A DNA stretch of 64,000 bases from Mixophyes australis (taxonomy: Eukaryota > Chordata > Amphibia > Anura > Limnodynastidae): NCBI GenBank assembly GCA_036250195.1, contig JAVHZZ010000003.1:331623694-331687693 (forward strand), given 5' to 3'. The notes beneath the pieces were generated by a model, which was not told where the DNA came from, did no database searches, and saw only the letters and a list, made by a program, of their open reading frames with translations. A program made the position numbers and the translations under genes. Positions 1 to 10,455 of the stretch are shown here, one piece after another (positions within the stretch are counted from its first letter, which is position 1; every line of letters starts with the position of its first letter).

Positions 1-19
1 GGGACACTCCCTTGTAAAC

Positions 20-985
20 CTCTATCCTCTATATTAAAAGGACACTGAAGCAAGAAGTGGTCCATTGTCTTCACCTCCCCATGACATTCCTCCCGTGGAC
101 AACCACGATCATCGACACCCCTATGCTTCAGGTTCCCCTTAACAAAGAGCCTCTCGTGAAATGCAAGCCAAGTGAGATCTCTAAACGTCGCAGGAATCCG
201 CTTGGGATTCACCAAAAACAGACCCTTCAAGCTCATATCACCTGGGCAATCCTTTAGTAACAGGGGCACATCAAAGTGAGTACGCAAAATCCTCCTCTCC
301 AACACCGTTCTAGAGGAGTTTTTTGCCTCACCCACCTCAATCTGCCATTTCCTTGTCACCTTTAAACCCTGAACCACATAGGCCGGGAGGTATCCATGCT
401 TAACTCGAAGATTTTTTACGGGACCCCCATCCAACCATGCATTGAAAAAGGGGTGCACCCAAACACGAAAGCCAGCTACCCACCGATGGGGAGACTCCAA
501 AAAGAGACTCCTGAGATGAAGTTTCAAGAAGGCAGTACTAAAGAACAGCACTGGGTTTACCATTCCCAGGCCACCTTCATCCTTTGGTTTATAGGTCACA
601 TTCCTCTTGATGAAGTTCAACTTGTACCCCAATAACAACTGAAAGAACAAAGAACTGACCTTGACCCTTAATGATTCTGGCAACAGACATATGTAACTGA
701 CGTACAAAAAAATTGGGATCAAGTAAGTCTTGATCAAATCAATCCGTTCTCTGTAGGGCAGCTTCCACTTCTTCCAGTTATCCACCTTAGAGGCAGCATC
801 TGCCAGTTTCAATTCCAAATTTCGCTGGGTATAATCACCCAAACCAAATAGAATGTCTAAGATTTTAACCTCTTAACTGGCCTGAGGGAGCGCATCTGGA
901 AGGACAAACTACCGTCCTAACTCCCCTAACCAGAGAACTTCACTCTTTTCTTGGTTTATCTCTGAGTCTGAAGCCTCTAAATATT
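20..985 (-). pseudogene. LINE ORF2 fragment: post-RT and zinc-knuckle C-terminus
   Basis: Minus-strand translation gives recognisable post-RT sequence with two or more stops near 870-915. Around 620-780 it reads NWKKWKLPYRERIDLIKTYL, and at 60-640 it reads GLGMVNPVLF, then RDLTWLAFHERL. The C-terminus reads CPREECHGEVKTMDHFLLQC, a CCHC-type knuckle typical of L1/Tx1 ORF2 ends. Coding continuity across 20-640 is fairly good, which suggests moderate rather than ancient decay. Confidence 0.65.
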
Positions 986-991
986 CGCAGA

Positions 992-1369
992 TTAGATTTT
1001 CAAGGCCACTACCTTCAAGGGAACATCCACAGCCAGCTGCACTCCCCTCACTGCACCGTTCTCAATCCTCCTGATAAAAGGATCAATCGCAAATACATAG
1101 AGGAGAGGGCTCACGGGACAACCTTGTCTGACTCCAGATGACACCGCAAAAGTAGGACCCACCCAACCATTTACAAGAGGGAAGCTCTCGGCCTGCCTAT
1201 AAATGGTACGTAGCCAATCAACGAACCTCACTGGCAGACCATACCTCTCAAGAAGTGCCCATAGATATTCATGATTGACACGATCAAACGCCTTAGATTG
1301 ATCCAGCGACAGAAGGTACTTACCCCACTTCTCAGCCCTGCACCAAAACCAAAGAGGCATAACGGTCAT
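992..1369 (-). pseudogene. LINE reverse transcriptase fragment without the YADD box
   Basis: A 125-residue minus-strand reading frame holds RT motif A (LLSLDQSKAFDRV, with the first catalytic Asp) and motif B (SSGVRQGCPVSPLLY), then FAIDPFIRRI. The frame reads to KVVA, where YADD should follow. The sequence instead jumps to the region normally 15-20 residues further on, so the second catalytic Asp pair was deleted at about 990-995. The enzyme would be inactive even without the surrounding stops. Confidence 0.8.
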
Positions 1370-1700
1370 ACTGGCACTCTTTTATCTGGGATTTTACCCG
1401 GGAGATTTCCCCATTATCTCCACCCTCAGAAATCAGGAAATCGAGTTTCCGTCTCAAGGCATGGCAGACGTTCTTTTTTATCCAATTCCTCTGAACTACC
1501 AGTTCCCTAAAGAACCTCCGAGTTCTTCCTTTGAATTCCTCCCACCACTCTGGCCTAGCCCAACCTGTGTCCAAAAGTGTTTCTTGGGTTTCAAGGAAGT
1601 CCCTAAAAAATTGTCTAACCTCCTCATCATCCAGAAGGCTGGAGTTCAGACGCCACAGGCCTCTGCCCTTCTGAGGGGTGTCTGAAGTGTTCAAAGACAT
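1332..1700 (-). pseudogene. LINE ORF2 fragment: endonuclease-RT linker
   Basis: About 120 residues open on the minus strand. The pattern GRGLWRLNSSLLDDEEV followed by WWEEFKGRTRRFF and a basic region is the linker that follows the endonuclease in L1/Tx1 ORF2 proteins. The last recognisable residues (QYDRYASLVLVQG) run almost directly into the RT palm of the next fragment, where family members have roughly 200 more residues. An internal deletion is therefore inferred at about 1340-1365. No endonuclease sequence is seen beyond 1712. Confidence 0.7.
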
Positions 1701-1954
1701 GCAAAGAAAACATGATCCGAGAACTCTACTGCCATCAACTTTGGAGTTGATGTGACAGAGCTCCCTTTAACAAAAAACCTATCTATTCTTGACCTACTTC
1801 TACCTCTAAAAAAGGTGAACCCCGTGAGGTCTGGAGAGTGACGAATATGCACATCTACCAGCCCAGCCTGGCTTCCATATTAACATATTAACTAAAAAAC
1901 CTGCATCATAGCCCAGCGATGTCCATGAGCCTTCCCTATCCTCTGGGTAGACCT

Positions 1955-2420
1955 GATTGCATGCCCAAAACAGCATTGGGCCAGGCAAAAGACAGATGTT
2001 TTATATGTAACTGACCACCCTATGTTGATTCCCACTGTCAAATTGTTGGCCCAACGACATTTGACCCTTGAAAAACTGCAGCTACTTATTCAAAATGCTA
2101 AAAATGCTATCTGTGCCCACTTTGCCACCTGATTGCATGCCTAAAACAGCGTTGGGCCAGGCAAAAGACAGATGTTTTATATGTAACTGACCACCCTGTG
2201 TTGATTCCCTTTGTCAAATTTCTGGCCCAACGGCACTTAACCCTTGAAAAACTGCAGCTACTTATTCAAAATGATAAAATATGGTGACTTTGCCCCCTGA
2301 TTTCATGCCCATAACCTTGTTGGTTTAGGCAAAATGATAATGCATTTTGTATAAGGGACTCCCTGTAGTTTTAATTTGATGTGAAATCAGTGATCCAAAT
2401 TGATTTAATCCTTTAAAAAT
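1955..2420 (+). repeat. Tandem repeat, two ~170-bp units plus a diverged third
   Basis: Unit 1 (1955-2130) and unit 2 (2131-2298) align almost throughout, each starting gattgcatgcc and containing gttgggccaggcaaaag, with scattered substitutions and an 8-bp length difference. A third, weaker partial unit (gatttcatgccc) starts at 2299 and fades by about 2420. No coding potential. The 240 bases between the LINE and this array hold nothing I recognise. Confidence 0.75.
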
Positions 2421-4058
2421 AAGCTTTTCTGAATAAGAAGCTGGAGCATGAATTAGAAACGAATAAGAAGCTGGCCGAATAAGAAGCTAACTTCAGCCTC
2501 GTATAAAAACTTTGAATCCATTTGGGTGGAACAAATCCTGATGAAAAATAAAGCCACAAGTACTTAAGTAGTCTGAATGTCCCATTGCAGTCCCAGGAGA
2601 GATGGAATAAATTTCTTCTTACTGGTATAATATTTCCACCCTCTGGAGGGGATAAAATCACATATAGACTCACTCCTGTAGTAACAGATTGCTGCAGACA
2701 AACAGCTCCAGCAGTTTCCCTCATTATTCGGCTGTGTTTGACAGGTGTATCCTTAATTGCGGTCTGGAGGGAAACAGTAGTAGGAAATTTTGGGTCCATC
2801 TGAACTAGGTGCTGTTGTTGCCCAGTGTAGAAGCCTGCCGTTATACAGCTATCCTTAAGGGAGAATTTTATTTACATAGCACTTTCTTCTGGGTTTTTTT
2901 GTTTGGTTTTCTTGTAGCTGAGAAATGTGAAACGATCAGAGCTTCCACAGTGGAATGCACAAAGTTTCCTGTTCCTGTTTGACGTCTGTTGTGAGGAGGC
3001 GTGTCCTAACTTGGAAGCTGTCGGGATCTGAAAGAAAGTAGTGGGCAATATACCTCTGCTTCGGCTGCTCCCTGCAACGGCCCATTCAGCCATCGGCCCT
3101 TCTGGCATTTGCCAGAAATGCCAGATGGCCAATCTGGCCCTGGCTGCCGATGAGTGTGTTTGGCAATACATTGTAGAGCTATAAGTAAATATATATATAC
3201 ATTCACCCCTTGAGATATTCCCAGTATCAGAAGCCAGTAAGGATAGCACCATATACATTTTTCCAGTGTATAAAGTTGTGACAATTAATGTTTATGCTGT
3301 ATGCTGTTAATATTATTGATTTATTGTGTTAACCTGTTGTTCATAGTAAGGAGTGGTGCCCCACTTTCATCCACACTGTCGTATTTACTGTATTGTATTG
3401 TTCACACTATTATTTCAAATTATACCAAAGTATATTTTTCTATAAAATCAAAGCTGCATTTAGTGGTTCCATTTCAATAAATGTGCCTGGCTGGCTTTTG
3501 CAGCACACAGTTTGTCAAAGAGTGTTAATTCTGGGCAGAGAGTTTCCCGAATCTCCCCCTGGTGTATCTAGTAGTCTAGCAGCCAGTAAGAATTCACAGT
3601 AGGTGAAGCAACCATAGGTTAGTCAATGGCCGCTGAGGTTGATTGCAGGCAATTGGTACAATTGCACTGGAAACTAATCCCAGCCCTGGTGGAGTGGTAA
3701 CTAATTCATGTAATTGATATTATGCAGAAACTTTGCAGTAACTGGACTGGTAACTTGATGTTAACAACGGGACTTGTATGTAGGTATGAATATTGCTAGT
3801 GATCAGGTCGTAGAGTATTTTGGAGAATAGGGCTAAACAACAAGCTGACCAAAGGGCAAAATATTTTTCTGAACATAGAGTACATAATATGCTGGATATG
3901 GGTCTGTACAAAATGTTGGACAATGTAACATAATAATATGAAATCCAATTAGGTAACATAATAAGCTTAACAATGGGGCTATATATTATACTTGTGACTA
4001 GATTTATATAATTTAATTTCCACTAAGGCTATATAATATTCTTTACACTAGGATTCTA
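2421..4058. other. Unassigned spacer with one probable hAT terminus
   Basis: No gene is supported. Short repeats of gaataagaagctgg occur at 2430-2495. A GC-rich block ending aatctggccctg at 3142 resembles the outward end of hAT-type elements (reverse complement begins cagggccagattgg), but I found no matching opposite end or target duplication. An AT-rich, featureless stretch fills 3200-4050. Confidence 0.4.
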
Positions 4059-4183
4059 CACCAGTCACAACATTAAAATCACTGACAGGTGAAGTGAATA
4101 ACATTGATTATCCTATTACAATGGCACCTGTTAATGGGTGGAATATATTAGGCAGCGAGTGAACATTCAGTTTTTAAAGTGAT

Positions 4184-4414
4184 GTGTTGGAAGCAGGAAA
4201 AATGGCCAAGCGTGAGGATCTGAGTGACTTTCACAAGGGATGTTTGGGTCAGGACATATCCAAAATGGCAGGTCTTTCCAGGATGGTTAGTACCTGCCAA
4301 AAGTGGTCTAAGGATGGACAAACGGTGAATCAGAGCCAGGGATATATGCACTCAAGGCTCATTGAATCGTGTGGGGAGCAAAGGTTAGCCTGTCTGGTCC
4401 AGTGCTGGCTATGA
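4184..4414 (+). pseudogene. Tc1 transposase N-terminal fragment
   Basis: This encodes the helix-turn-helix DNA-binding region of a Tc1 transposase: MAKREDLSDF, then CQKWSKDGQTVNQSQG and GEQRLACLV. These match the paired-like domain used to bind the transposon ends. The frame stops shortly before the nested MITE. It has no link to the downstream catalytic part without crossing the insertion and an inferred 60-bp deletion. Confidence 0.8.
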
Positions 4415-4423
4415 TAATAAGGT

Positions 4424-4711
4424 CAGGGGCGAACGCAGGATTTAGAAGGGGGGGGTTTCCGCCCCCCCGGAAAAAAAAAAATATCGCAAGAGGGAGCTGC
4501 TGCGCATGTGCAGCAGCTCCTTTTCGGCGAGTCTGAATTCTACAGCAGCCGAGGCGCTGTCAAGCAGCATCCGCGGCAGTGCTGTATTATACTACAATAC
4601 AGCACTGCCGCGGACGCTTCTTTGACAGTGCCGCGGCTGCTGTACAGTACGTTGGTTCGCGGAGGGGAGGGATTTCTGGAGAACCAGAAACCCCCCCTGC
4701 GTGTGCCACTG
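4424..4711. mobile_element. hAT-type MITE nested in the Tc1 element
   Basis: The ends are inverted (caggggcgaacgcag at the left; ctgcgtgtgccactg at the right), flanked by a 5-bp direct repeat aaggt at 4419-4423 and 4712-4716. Removing the insert restores the local Tc1 sequence across gctatgat...gtgttagaac, so the insertion point is confirmed by its host. The centre holds a strong palindrome: ccgcggcagtgctgtatt pairs with its exact complement 7 bases downstream (4570-4612). CAG...CTG ends and a 5-bp duplication fit the hAT5-like group; there is no coding capacity. Confidence 0.75.
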
Positions 4712-5484
4712 AAGGTGTTAGAACACACAGTGCATCACAGCTTGTTGCATGCGGTGCTGCATAGCAGCAGACCAGTCAGTGAGAGTGCCATTGCTGATTC
4801 CTCTCCACCACCAAAAACACCTACAATGGGCACGTGAGTGCCAGAACTAGACCAAGGAGCAATAGAAGAAGGTGGCCTGTTCTGATGAATCATGTTTTCT
4901 TTTATATCAAGTGGATGGCTGGGTGCATATGCTTTATTTACCTGGGAAAGAGATGGCACCAAGATGTCCTATAAGAAGAAGGCAAACCGCTGGATGCAGT
5001 GTGATGCTCTGGACAATGTTCTGATGGTAAACCTTAGGTCCTGGAATTCATGTGGAAGTTACTTTGACACAAACCACCTACCTAAACATTGTTGGAGACT
5101 AAGTATACCCCTTCATGGCAATTGTATACCCTAATGGTAGTTGCCTTTTTCAAAAGGATAATGTGCCCTGCCACACTGCAAATATTGTTCAGAAATGATT
5201 TGAGGAATATGACAAAGAGTTCAATGTGATGACTTGGCCTCCAAACTTCCCAGATCTCAAACCGATCGAGTTTCTGTGGGATGTGTTGGAAAAACAAGTC
5301 CAGGCCATGGAGGCCTGCAACTTACAGGACTTAAAGGATCTGCTGCTAACTTCTTGGTGCCAGATACCACAGGACACGTTCAGAGGTATTGGCGGAGTTC
5401 ATGCCTCGAAAGGTCAGAGCTGTTTTGGCAGCACATGGGGGACTTGCACAATATTAGGCATTTATTGTTGTGGTTGATCATTGT
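4712..5484 (+). pseudogene. Tc1 transposase C-terminal (DDE) region
   Basis: After the MITE the transposase resumes. Recognisable pieces include the FQKDNVPCHTA-like segment near 5150-5185 (the second acidic catalytic region), and at 5226-5380 MTWPPNFPDLKPIEFLWDVL, then LQDLKDLLLTSWCQIPQDTFRG. The last two are diagnostic of Tc1 C-termini. Several frameshifts and stops separate these pieces. Codon-level decay is far along, so the element is an old, inactive copy. Confidence 0.85.
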
Positions 5485-5485
5485 A

Positions 5486-5780
5486 TAATACGGGAAACAC
5501 TGGGGATTTATAATTTGCTGGACTACGGACATATGTAATATGCAGAACAATATGATTTTATAAAATTCTGGACAGAAAACTGTAGACTTGGTCTATTTAC
5601 TAGTACACACTGATTGGGCTGGTTTTTTATAGTCACTTATCTCAGTGATACAACCATCACCATCAGCTGAGTGATATTCGATACTGGCAAAATTTACAGC
5701 TTTGCTGGGCCAGTCTCAAGGGACATGCACATGTGTGATGTCTAAATGGTTTAGGCATGTTCAGATTCACTAATAAAAAG
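5486..5780. other. Unassigned spacer between Tc1 and hAT A
   Basis: AT-rich sequence with no recognisable repeat or coding signal. The last eight bases (5773-5780, ataaaaag) are the left target duplication of the following hAT element. Confidence 0.4.
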
Positions 5781-6360
5781 TAGAGATGTTCACTGACCCC
5801 CTTGTTTTTGTTTTTGGGTCTGTATTAAGTTCGTGTTTTGGTTTTGGCAAAACCGCCCGCGCGTGTTTTGGTTTTGGATCTGTGTTTTTTAGAAAAATTG
5901 CTAAAATATGCAAAAATCACATAATTTTGCTCGTTTTTTTGTTTCTACATTATTATTAACCTCAATAACACGAATTTTGACCACCTCACAGGTCATAATA
6001 TTATTTTCATACACTTTCAGACAAAAACTGCAGCGAGCTGGCTGGATGCTAAGAGACAGAGCAATGACACAAACACATGGCAGTTCATAGCACATCTAGG
6101 AAACATTGCCACACAGCAGTGGCAGAAAAGGAAATTGGTGCAAGATAGAATTGTCCTTGGCACCTCTCACCCACCCATATGTTAAAAAGCTTTAACAAAC
6201 TCACACAGAAAGAGGAGGGGTAGCAGGTACAGTTTAACAAACCAAGCACTTCAGCAACAAGGAGTGCCACTTTTGTGTCTGAAGTGCTTGGTTTGTTTGG
6301 GCCCCCACAAAACAAGCTAACAATGGGCTTAAGGCAGCTAAGCTAACAGTGCTGTCAAGG

Positions 6361-6787
6361 AACTCTACAGTGGCAAGATGTTGTTGTCATCTTTAGCCTC
6401 ATCCTCACCCTCATCAGTGTGTACATCATCCTCACACAATATTAATTCATCCCCACTGAAATGGACCATTACAGAAATCTCTGTAACAAAAATGTAAAAA
6501 ACAAAAATGTGAAAAAAAAACAACTTTTACCTTTTTAAAAAAAAAAACCCTCTCTAATAAAGGTGAATCTTTACTGAAGAAAAACCTAAAATTGCCAACA
6601 TGCCATTATACCCAAAATATTAATAAGCATTCAGGCATTAGCTAGCTTCCTTCCCTCAGCTAGATCCCACCACCCTCAATCTACACTCTCATCATCCTCA
6701 CCCTCAGTGTGTACATCATCCTCACACAATACTAATTCATCCCCGCTGGAATACACAATGATGTAATTGACGGCAAAGGCCTTCCTC
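6361..6787. pseudogene. hAT A: duplicated acidic tail flanking an inverted N-terminal piece
   Basis: On the minus strand, 6660-6787 encodes the acidic C-terminal tail (CEDDVHTEGEDD-like). Bases 6480-6655 are N-terminal transposase sequence in the opposite orientation (compare C at 32290-32400). Bases 6361-6470 are a second copy of the acidic tail, again minus-strand. The same tail-to-inverted-N-terminus junction recurs at 7780-7800 in A and near 19930 in B. Confidence 0.6.
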
Positions 6788-7371
6788 TTAGAATTTGTAG
6801 TTCATTTTGCTGAACATCATCTTTTCCTCGTTTTTAGGAAGTAGCCGCCGACGCCGATCACCAACAAGGTTTATGGATGTGCTGAGAACTCTTTCTGAGT
6901 ACACACTGGAGGGTGGGCAGCTAAGGTTTTGAAAAGCGAGTTTGTACATGGGTCTCCAAGTTTTTTTTCCTCCCAATATGTAAAGAGACTGTCTGACATG
7001 TCTATTTTATGCTGTCTTTAAAATAATCCTCCACCATTCTTTGGGTCTTGAGAAACTGAAGGAGGGGACGCCATCATGTCACATACCACTTCAGCTGTCA
7101 ACATGATCACCAGGAGCTCATTGCATCTCCTGTGACCCGTGGCATTTGGAAAAAAAAAGAACACATAGCTTCTAAACCTAGGATCAAGCATAGTCGGCAA
7201 AATGTAGGGAGCCAATTTCAAGAAGTTGATAACTCTTCCATCCAGGCGAAGCGAATAAAGTACTTGATCTACAAGTCTGACATGCTTAGCGTAATTGCTT
7301 TGTTTCATCTCCACCTTCAATTTCTCAAGCTGCTTTTCCAAAAGTCTAATTAAGGGAATCACTTTGCTCAA
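6788..7371 (-). pseudogene. hAT transposase: middle and C-terminal dimerisation domain
   Basis: The minus strand encodes a middle segment (7018-7371, SKVIPLIRLLEKQLEKLK, then LDPRFRSYVF) followed by the hAT C-terminal dimerisation domain (6788-6976). The latter shows WRPMYKLAFQNLSCPPSSV and a degraded ERVLSTSINLVGDRRRRL, where intact relatives have ERVFSTA. This domain multimerises the transposase and is the most conserved hAT region. A frame break lies between the two parts. Confidence 0.85.
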
Positions 7372-7401
7372 GCTAGCAGTGTCTGAACTTACAATACACT
7401 G

Positions 7402-7795
7402 GTGAATACTTCACATCGTTTCTCATTGCATCTCAAGAGATACAATAAGCTCCTGGTCAGCAAGCTGACAGCTCAAGTGGTACATGACACGATGATGTCT
7501 CCTCCTTCAGTTGCTTTGGCAACTGCTGCTAGGAAAAACTTAGCTTTCTCAAAACACCCAGTGGTGATGCAGATGAGTCAGCAGAACATTTTGAGATATG
7601 GTCTGGTCTAAAAGAATTGCCCAAATTATCGTGACAGCCGTCGTAAAATGAACTTCAAATTCCACGAGGAAGGCCATTAATGGCAATTGCATCAAAGTAC
7701 ATAGACTTCTGTAATGGTGGATTCCAGCAGGGATGATTATTATTGTGTGTGGATGATGTACACATTTATGAGGGTGAGGATGATAACGGTGTAGA
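7402..7795 (+). pseudogene. hAT A: inverted copy of transposase middle/tail
   Basis: This plus-strand segment repeats, in opposite orientation, transposase sequence found at 7035-7130 on the minus strand (aagctcctggtcagcaagctg region). It continues through a deleted dimerisation domain into the acidic tail. With the 6.36-7.37 kb half it forms a large imperfect inverted repeat centred near 7270. The dimerisation core is missing from this arm. Confidence 0.65.
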
Positions 7796-8108
7796 TTGCA
7801 GATTCTGAGATCTTGCTGAGAGAAGGGAGCTAGCTGATACTGGTATGCTTGCTAATATTTTGGGTAGAATGGAATGATGGCAATTTTATGTTTTTCTACA
7901 ATAATCTTTAACCTTTATTAGAGAGGTGTTTTTTTCTTTAAAAAGGTAAAAGCTTATTTTTTACATTTTTGTTTCCATGACTTAAATCCACTATGCACTT
8001 GAACGTAGGTTTTAGCAGATGACATAGAGGGATTAGTATCATAATGACTGATCCCAGCTGCTACTTGGTGCTCCTGGTCTTCTGTGGACTGATGTGAATC
8101 CATATCGA

Positions 8109-8510
8109 TGGCACAGAGCAATGTGACTGGAGACTGGAGACTTATAAGAACACTACCACCCCTCCTGTTTCTGTATGAGCAATGGCACAGATCAATGTCA
8201 CTGGAGACTTTATAAGAACACTACCACCACTCTTGTTTCTGTATGAGTAATGGCACAGAGCAATGTCACTGGAGACTTGTAAGAACACTACCACCCCTCC
8301 TGTTTCTGTATGAACAATGCACAGAGCAATGTCACTGGAGACTTATAAGAACACTACCACCACACCTGTTTCAGTGTGAGCTATGGCACAGTACAATGTC
8401 ACTGGAGATTGCCAAGAACACTGCCACCCCTCCTCTTTCTGTTTTAGCTATAGCGCTGGCCATCTGCACTGGGGACTGCCAAGTATGCTGCTACCCCTTC
8501 TGTGTCTGTC
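8109..8510. repeat. Subterminal tandem repeat of hAT A, ~67-76 bp x 5-6
   Basis: Units begin atggcacagagcaatgtcac and run through aagaacactaccacccctcc. Starts are at about 8109, 8184, 8250, 8317, 8384 and 8450, with a few substitutions and length changes. The array lies just inside the right end of the element, where hAT transposases commonly bind repeated subterminal motifs. A role in binding is inference. Related units occur in B at 20200-20340. Confidence 0.75.
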
Positions 8511-8646
8511 TGTGAAATAGCGCCGGATCTCCGTGGAGGGCGGCACTTATAGAATCCTAAACCCGCGAGATCCGCAACACAACGATGACGTTTTGCCTCG
8601 TTGTCCGTTCCGAGGGCGCGCGAAAGTACAGAGTCGAGCATCTGTA

Positions 8647-9111
8647 ATAAATAGTAAATAAATAAAAGAAATAGTAAAATAAAAATGCTATTTTTAACAA
8701 GAATAAATATTTTAAAATTATTGCCAAATAGAAAATGCTTTGTTAAAATAATAAAGCATTTTTTCCATCATTATAATCTGCTACTGCCATACTGAAAAGG
8801 TGATAACAGAAGAACGATTATAATGATAATGTTAAAGAGGCTTCCCCATGTTTTGCATATTGAAGCTAATGCAGGTGAGACCCAGTGAATCTTATTGCAA
8901 GTGCGAAATACCTCCGATGATAGCAGCTATATAGCCCATGGTGACCCTTTGATAAATAGAGAAAACGGTGAAAACACTTGTTTTTGCCAGAGATAGGGCT
9001 TTTTAATAAATAGAGCCTCTATATTATAATGGCTATTTTGGCTGATTAATAAGATCATCACTTGGTGCAGTGTAATATACTAATCTCCAGGGTGTAATTT
9101 ATATTATAAGG

Positions 9112-9166
<55 letters not shown>

Positions 9167-10190
9167 GTTTTTTCCCTCAAGCTTTTGGAAATCGATTTAC
9201 TACTATTATCAGCGGAGGGCTGGCAATTGTTAACCCAGGGTTTAAAATTCAACACAGCAGTCTATAAGGAACTTAAAGGAAAAGAAAAATGTAGGAAGCC
9301 CAGTGAGCCAACCCAAGGTAGCCCACTATGGGACCAGCCCAGGGGGCAGATGCCTCCCTGCCCTCTAGCCCAGCCTGCCCCTAACTATTAGGAGGGAAGG
9401 AGATGCTCACTTGATATGCTCAAGATTGCTACAGGTGCATAGAATTATCAGTAATTGTTCTTAACCATCTTGTAAGGTAATATGTTTTCATACCTTAGGA
9501 ATTTTGTGTTAGAAGACAAAAAAACAGTTTACAGTCTGGTATGGAGGCGCAGGGGGTATAAAGGAATGTTATTGTATATAAACTGCAAGTCTCTTGTTTT
9601 AGAAGTGAAAAAGTGCCTTTATGCTGCAACATGTTTAGCAAAACTGGAAACAAAGGATATTTTGTAATAAGCAGATGGTGAGTTAGGAGGGACGGCCTTA
9701 TTAGTCCATTCAAGGTTTTGGAACCTACTGTACCTATCCAAGTAACTACCTGAATGAGAGAGTTTGACCTGTAAGTTGGAAATACTTCCTTGTTTTTTTT
9801 TGGGGGGTGGGGGGGTATTGTGTGTGGTTTTGACACTAAGTCTCCCCATGTTTTAGAGGAAAACACTAAAGTTTAGTTAGTGTTAAACAGGCATACAATA
9901 TATTCTAATTGCCGTTTTATTTTTTCTTAATAGCTTCCTGCAAAATAAAACTAGCTACTTGCTAGTTACACCTCCCTGCTCATACTTACCTACTCTTGGG
10001 ACCAAAGGTCACATGCACTGGCATGACAGATATAACATGCCCCCTCCCCGCTGCACAATGATGCAATCAAACAGCATGGCTATGATAATGTAATTAGCAA
10101 TATGATTACCCACCCTGAGAGGCTTTGTGAGGCTGTCGCGTAATCACCCTCTTTAGCTGAAGGAGAAGCAGGATCGGAAGGGTGGCCTCC
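8647..10190. other. Unassigned AT-rich spacer
   Basis: No gene or classifiable element is seen apart from the (TA)n tract at 9115-9160. A GC-richer patch at 9330-9380 (ggggcagatgcctccctgcc) may be a decayed transposon end but has no partner. Confidence 0.4.
9115..9160. repeat. (TA)n microsatellite
   Basis: About 22 uninterrupted TA dinucleotides following aggttatatg. Confidence 0.95.
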
Positions 10191-10227
10191 TCTCCCGGGA
10201 GTCTGGGTGAGTGGGCAAATAAATATT

Positions 10228-10455
10228 CTTTCTTGCTTTTAAAATCAAAGTGTTTCAATCTGAAAGCAGTTGTGTGAGGTGCAGTATCAGTTTACTGAAC
10301 TATTTAGCGGACAAAAAGGGTGCAATTTGACTGTGAGCGGCAATACCCCCAAAAATATATTTTTTTATTTTAAAATTCCAAGTGTTTAGATCTGAAAGCA
10401 ATTGTGTGTGTGTGTGTGTGGGGGGGGGGGGCAGTAACAGTGACTGAACTGCAAT
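10228..10455. repeat. Dispersed/tandem ~140-bp repeat, two units
   Basis: Two units start cttttaaaat...aagtgttt...atctgaaag at 10236 and 10368 and run through a gcagta...gactgaact block. A third copy lies at 11807-11945. The second unit carries a (GT)n(G)n expansion at 10404-10431. The family is unknown to me. Confidence 0.6.

Larger units (their letters stand above)
1..1712 (-). mobile_element. Tx1-like LINE, truncated by window edge and internally deleted
   Basis: On the minus strand this stretch reads, from about 1700 down to 1, as the second half of a LINE ORF2: the linker between endonuclease and reverse transcriptase, the RT palm, the post-RT region and the cysteine-rich C-terminus. 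The motif style (FDRVNHEYLW, SGVRQGCPVSPLL, CPREECHGEV near the end) is that of the L1/Tx1 group known from Xenopus. Stops, frameshifts and at least two internal deletions make it dead. The 3' end lies beyond position 1 and the endonuclease is missing. Clade assignment is from recalled motif patterns; another L1-group lineage is possible. Confidence 0.8.
4059..5485 (+). mobile_element. Tc1/mariner transposon, dead, interrupted by a MITE
   Basis: The element starts near tacaccagtcacaacatt and ends near gtggttgatcattgta. These are imperfect inverted ends of a Tc1-family element, next to TA dinucleotides. The body is a decayed transposase gene on the plus strand. A hAT-type MITE sits inside at 4424-4711. 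Relative to the family pattern about 60 bp are missing just before the MITE (around 4400), so the damage includes a deletion as well as the insertion. Confidence 0.85.
5781..8646 (-). mobile_element. hAT element A, BED-finger type, inverted-repeat derivative
   Basis: The left end tagagatgttcactgacc and the right end gagcatctgta match the two ends of elements B and C in this window. The flanks are an 8-bp duplication with one mismatch: ataaaaag (5773-5780) and ataaatag (8647-8654). By its ends the element lies on the minus strand. Transposase sequence is minus-strand from about 6360 to 7390 but plus-strand from 7400 to 7790, then minus-strand again to the right end. The outer 5.8-6.3 kb is 3' non-coding sequence. 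No intact transposase remains. Confidence 0.85.

Noticed and set aside
2413..2799. 128-codon minus-strand frame
   Set aside because: No domain; overlaps another frame on the plus strand and simple repeats.
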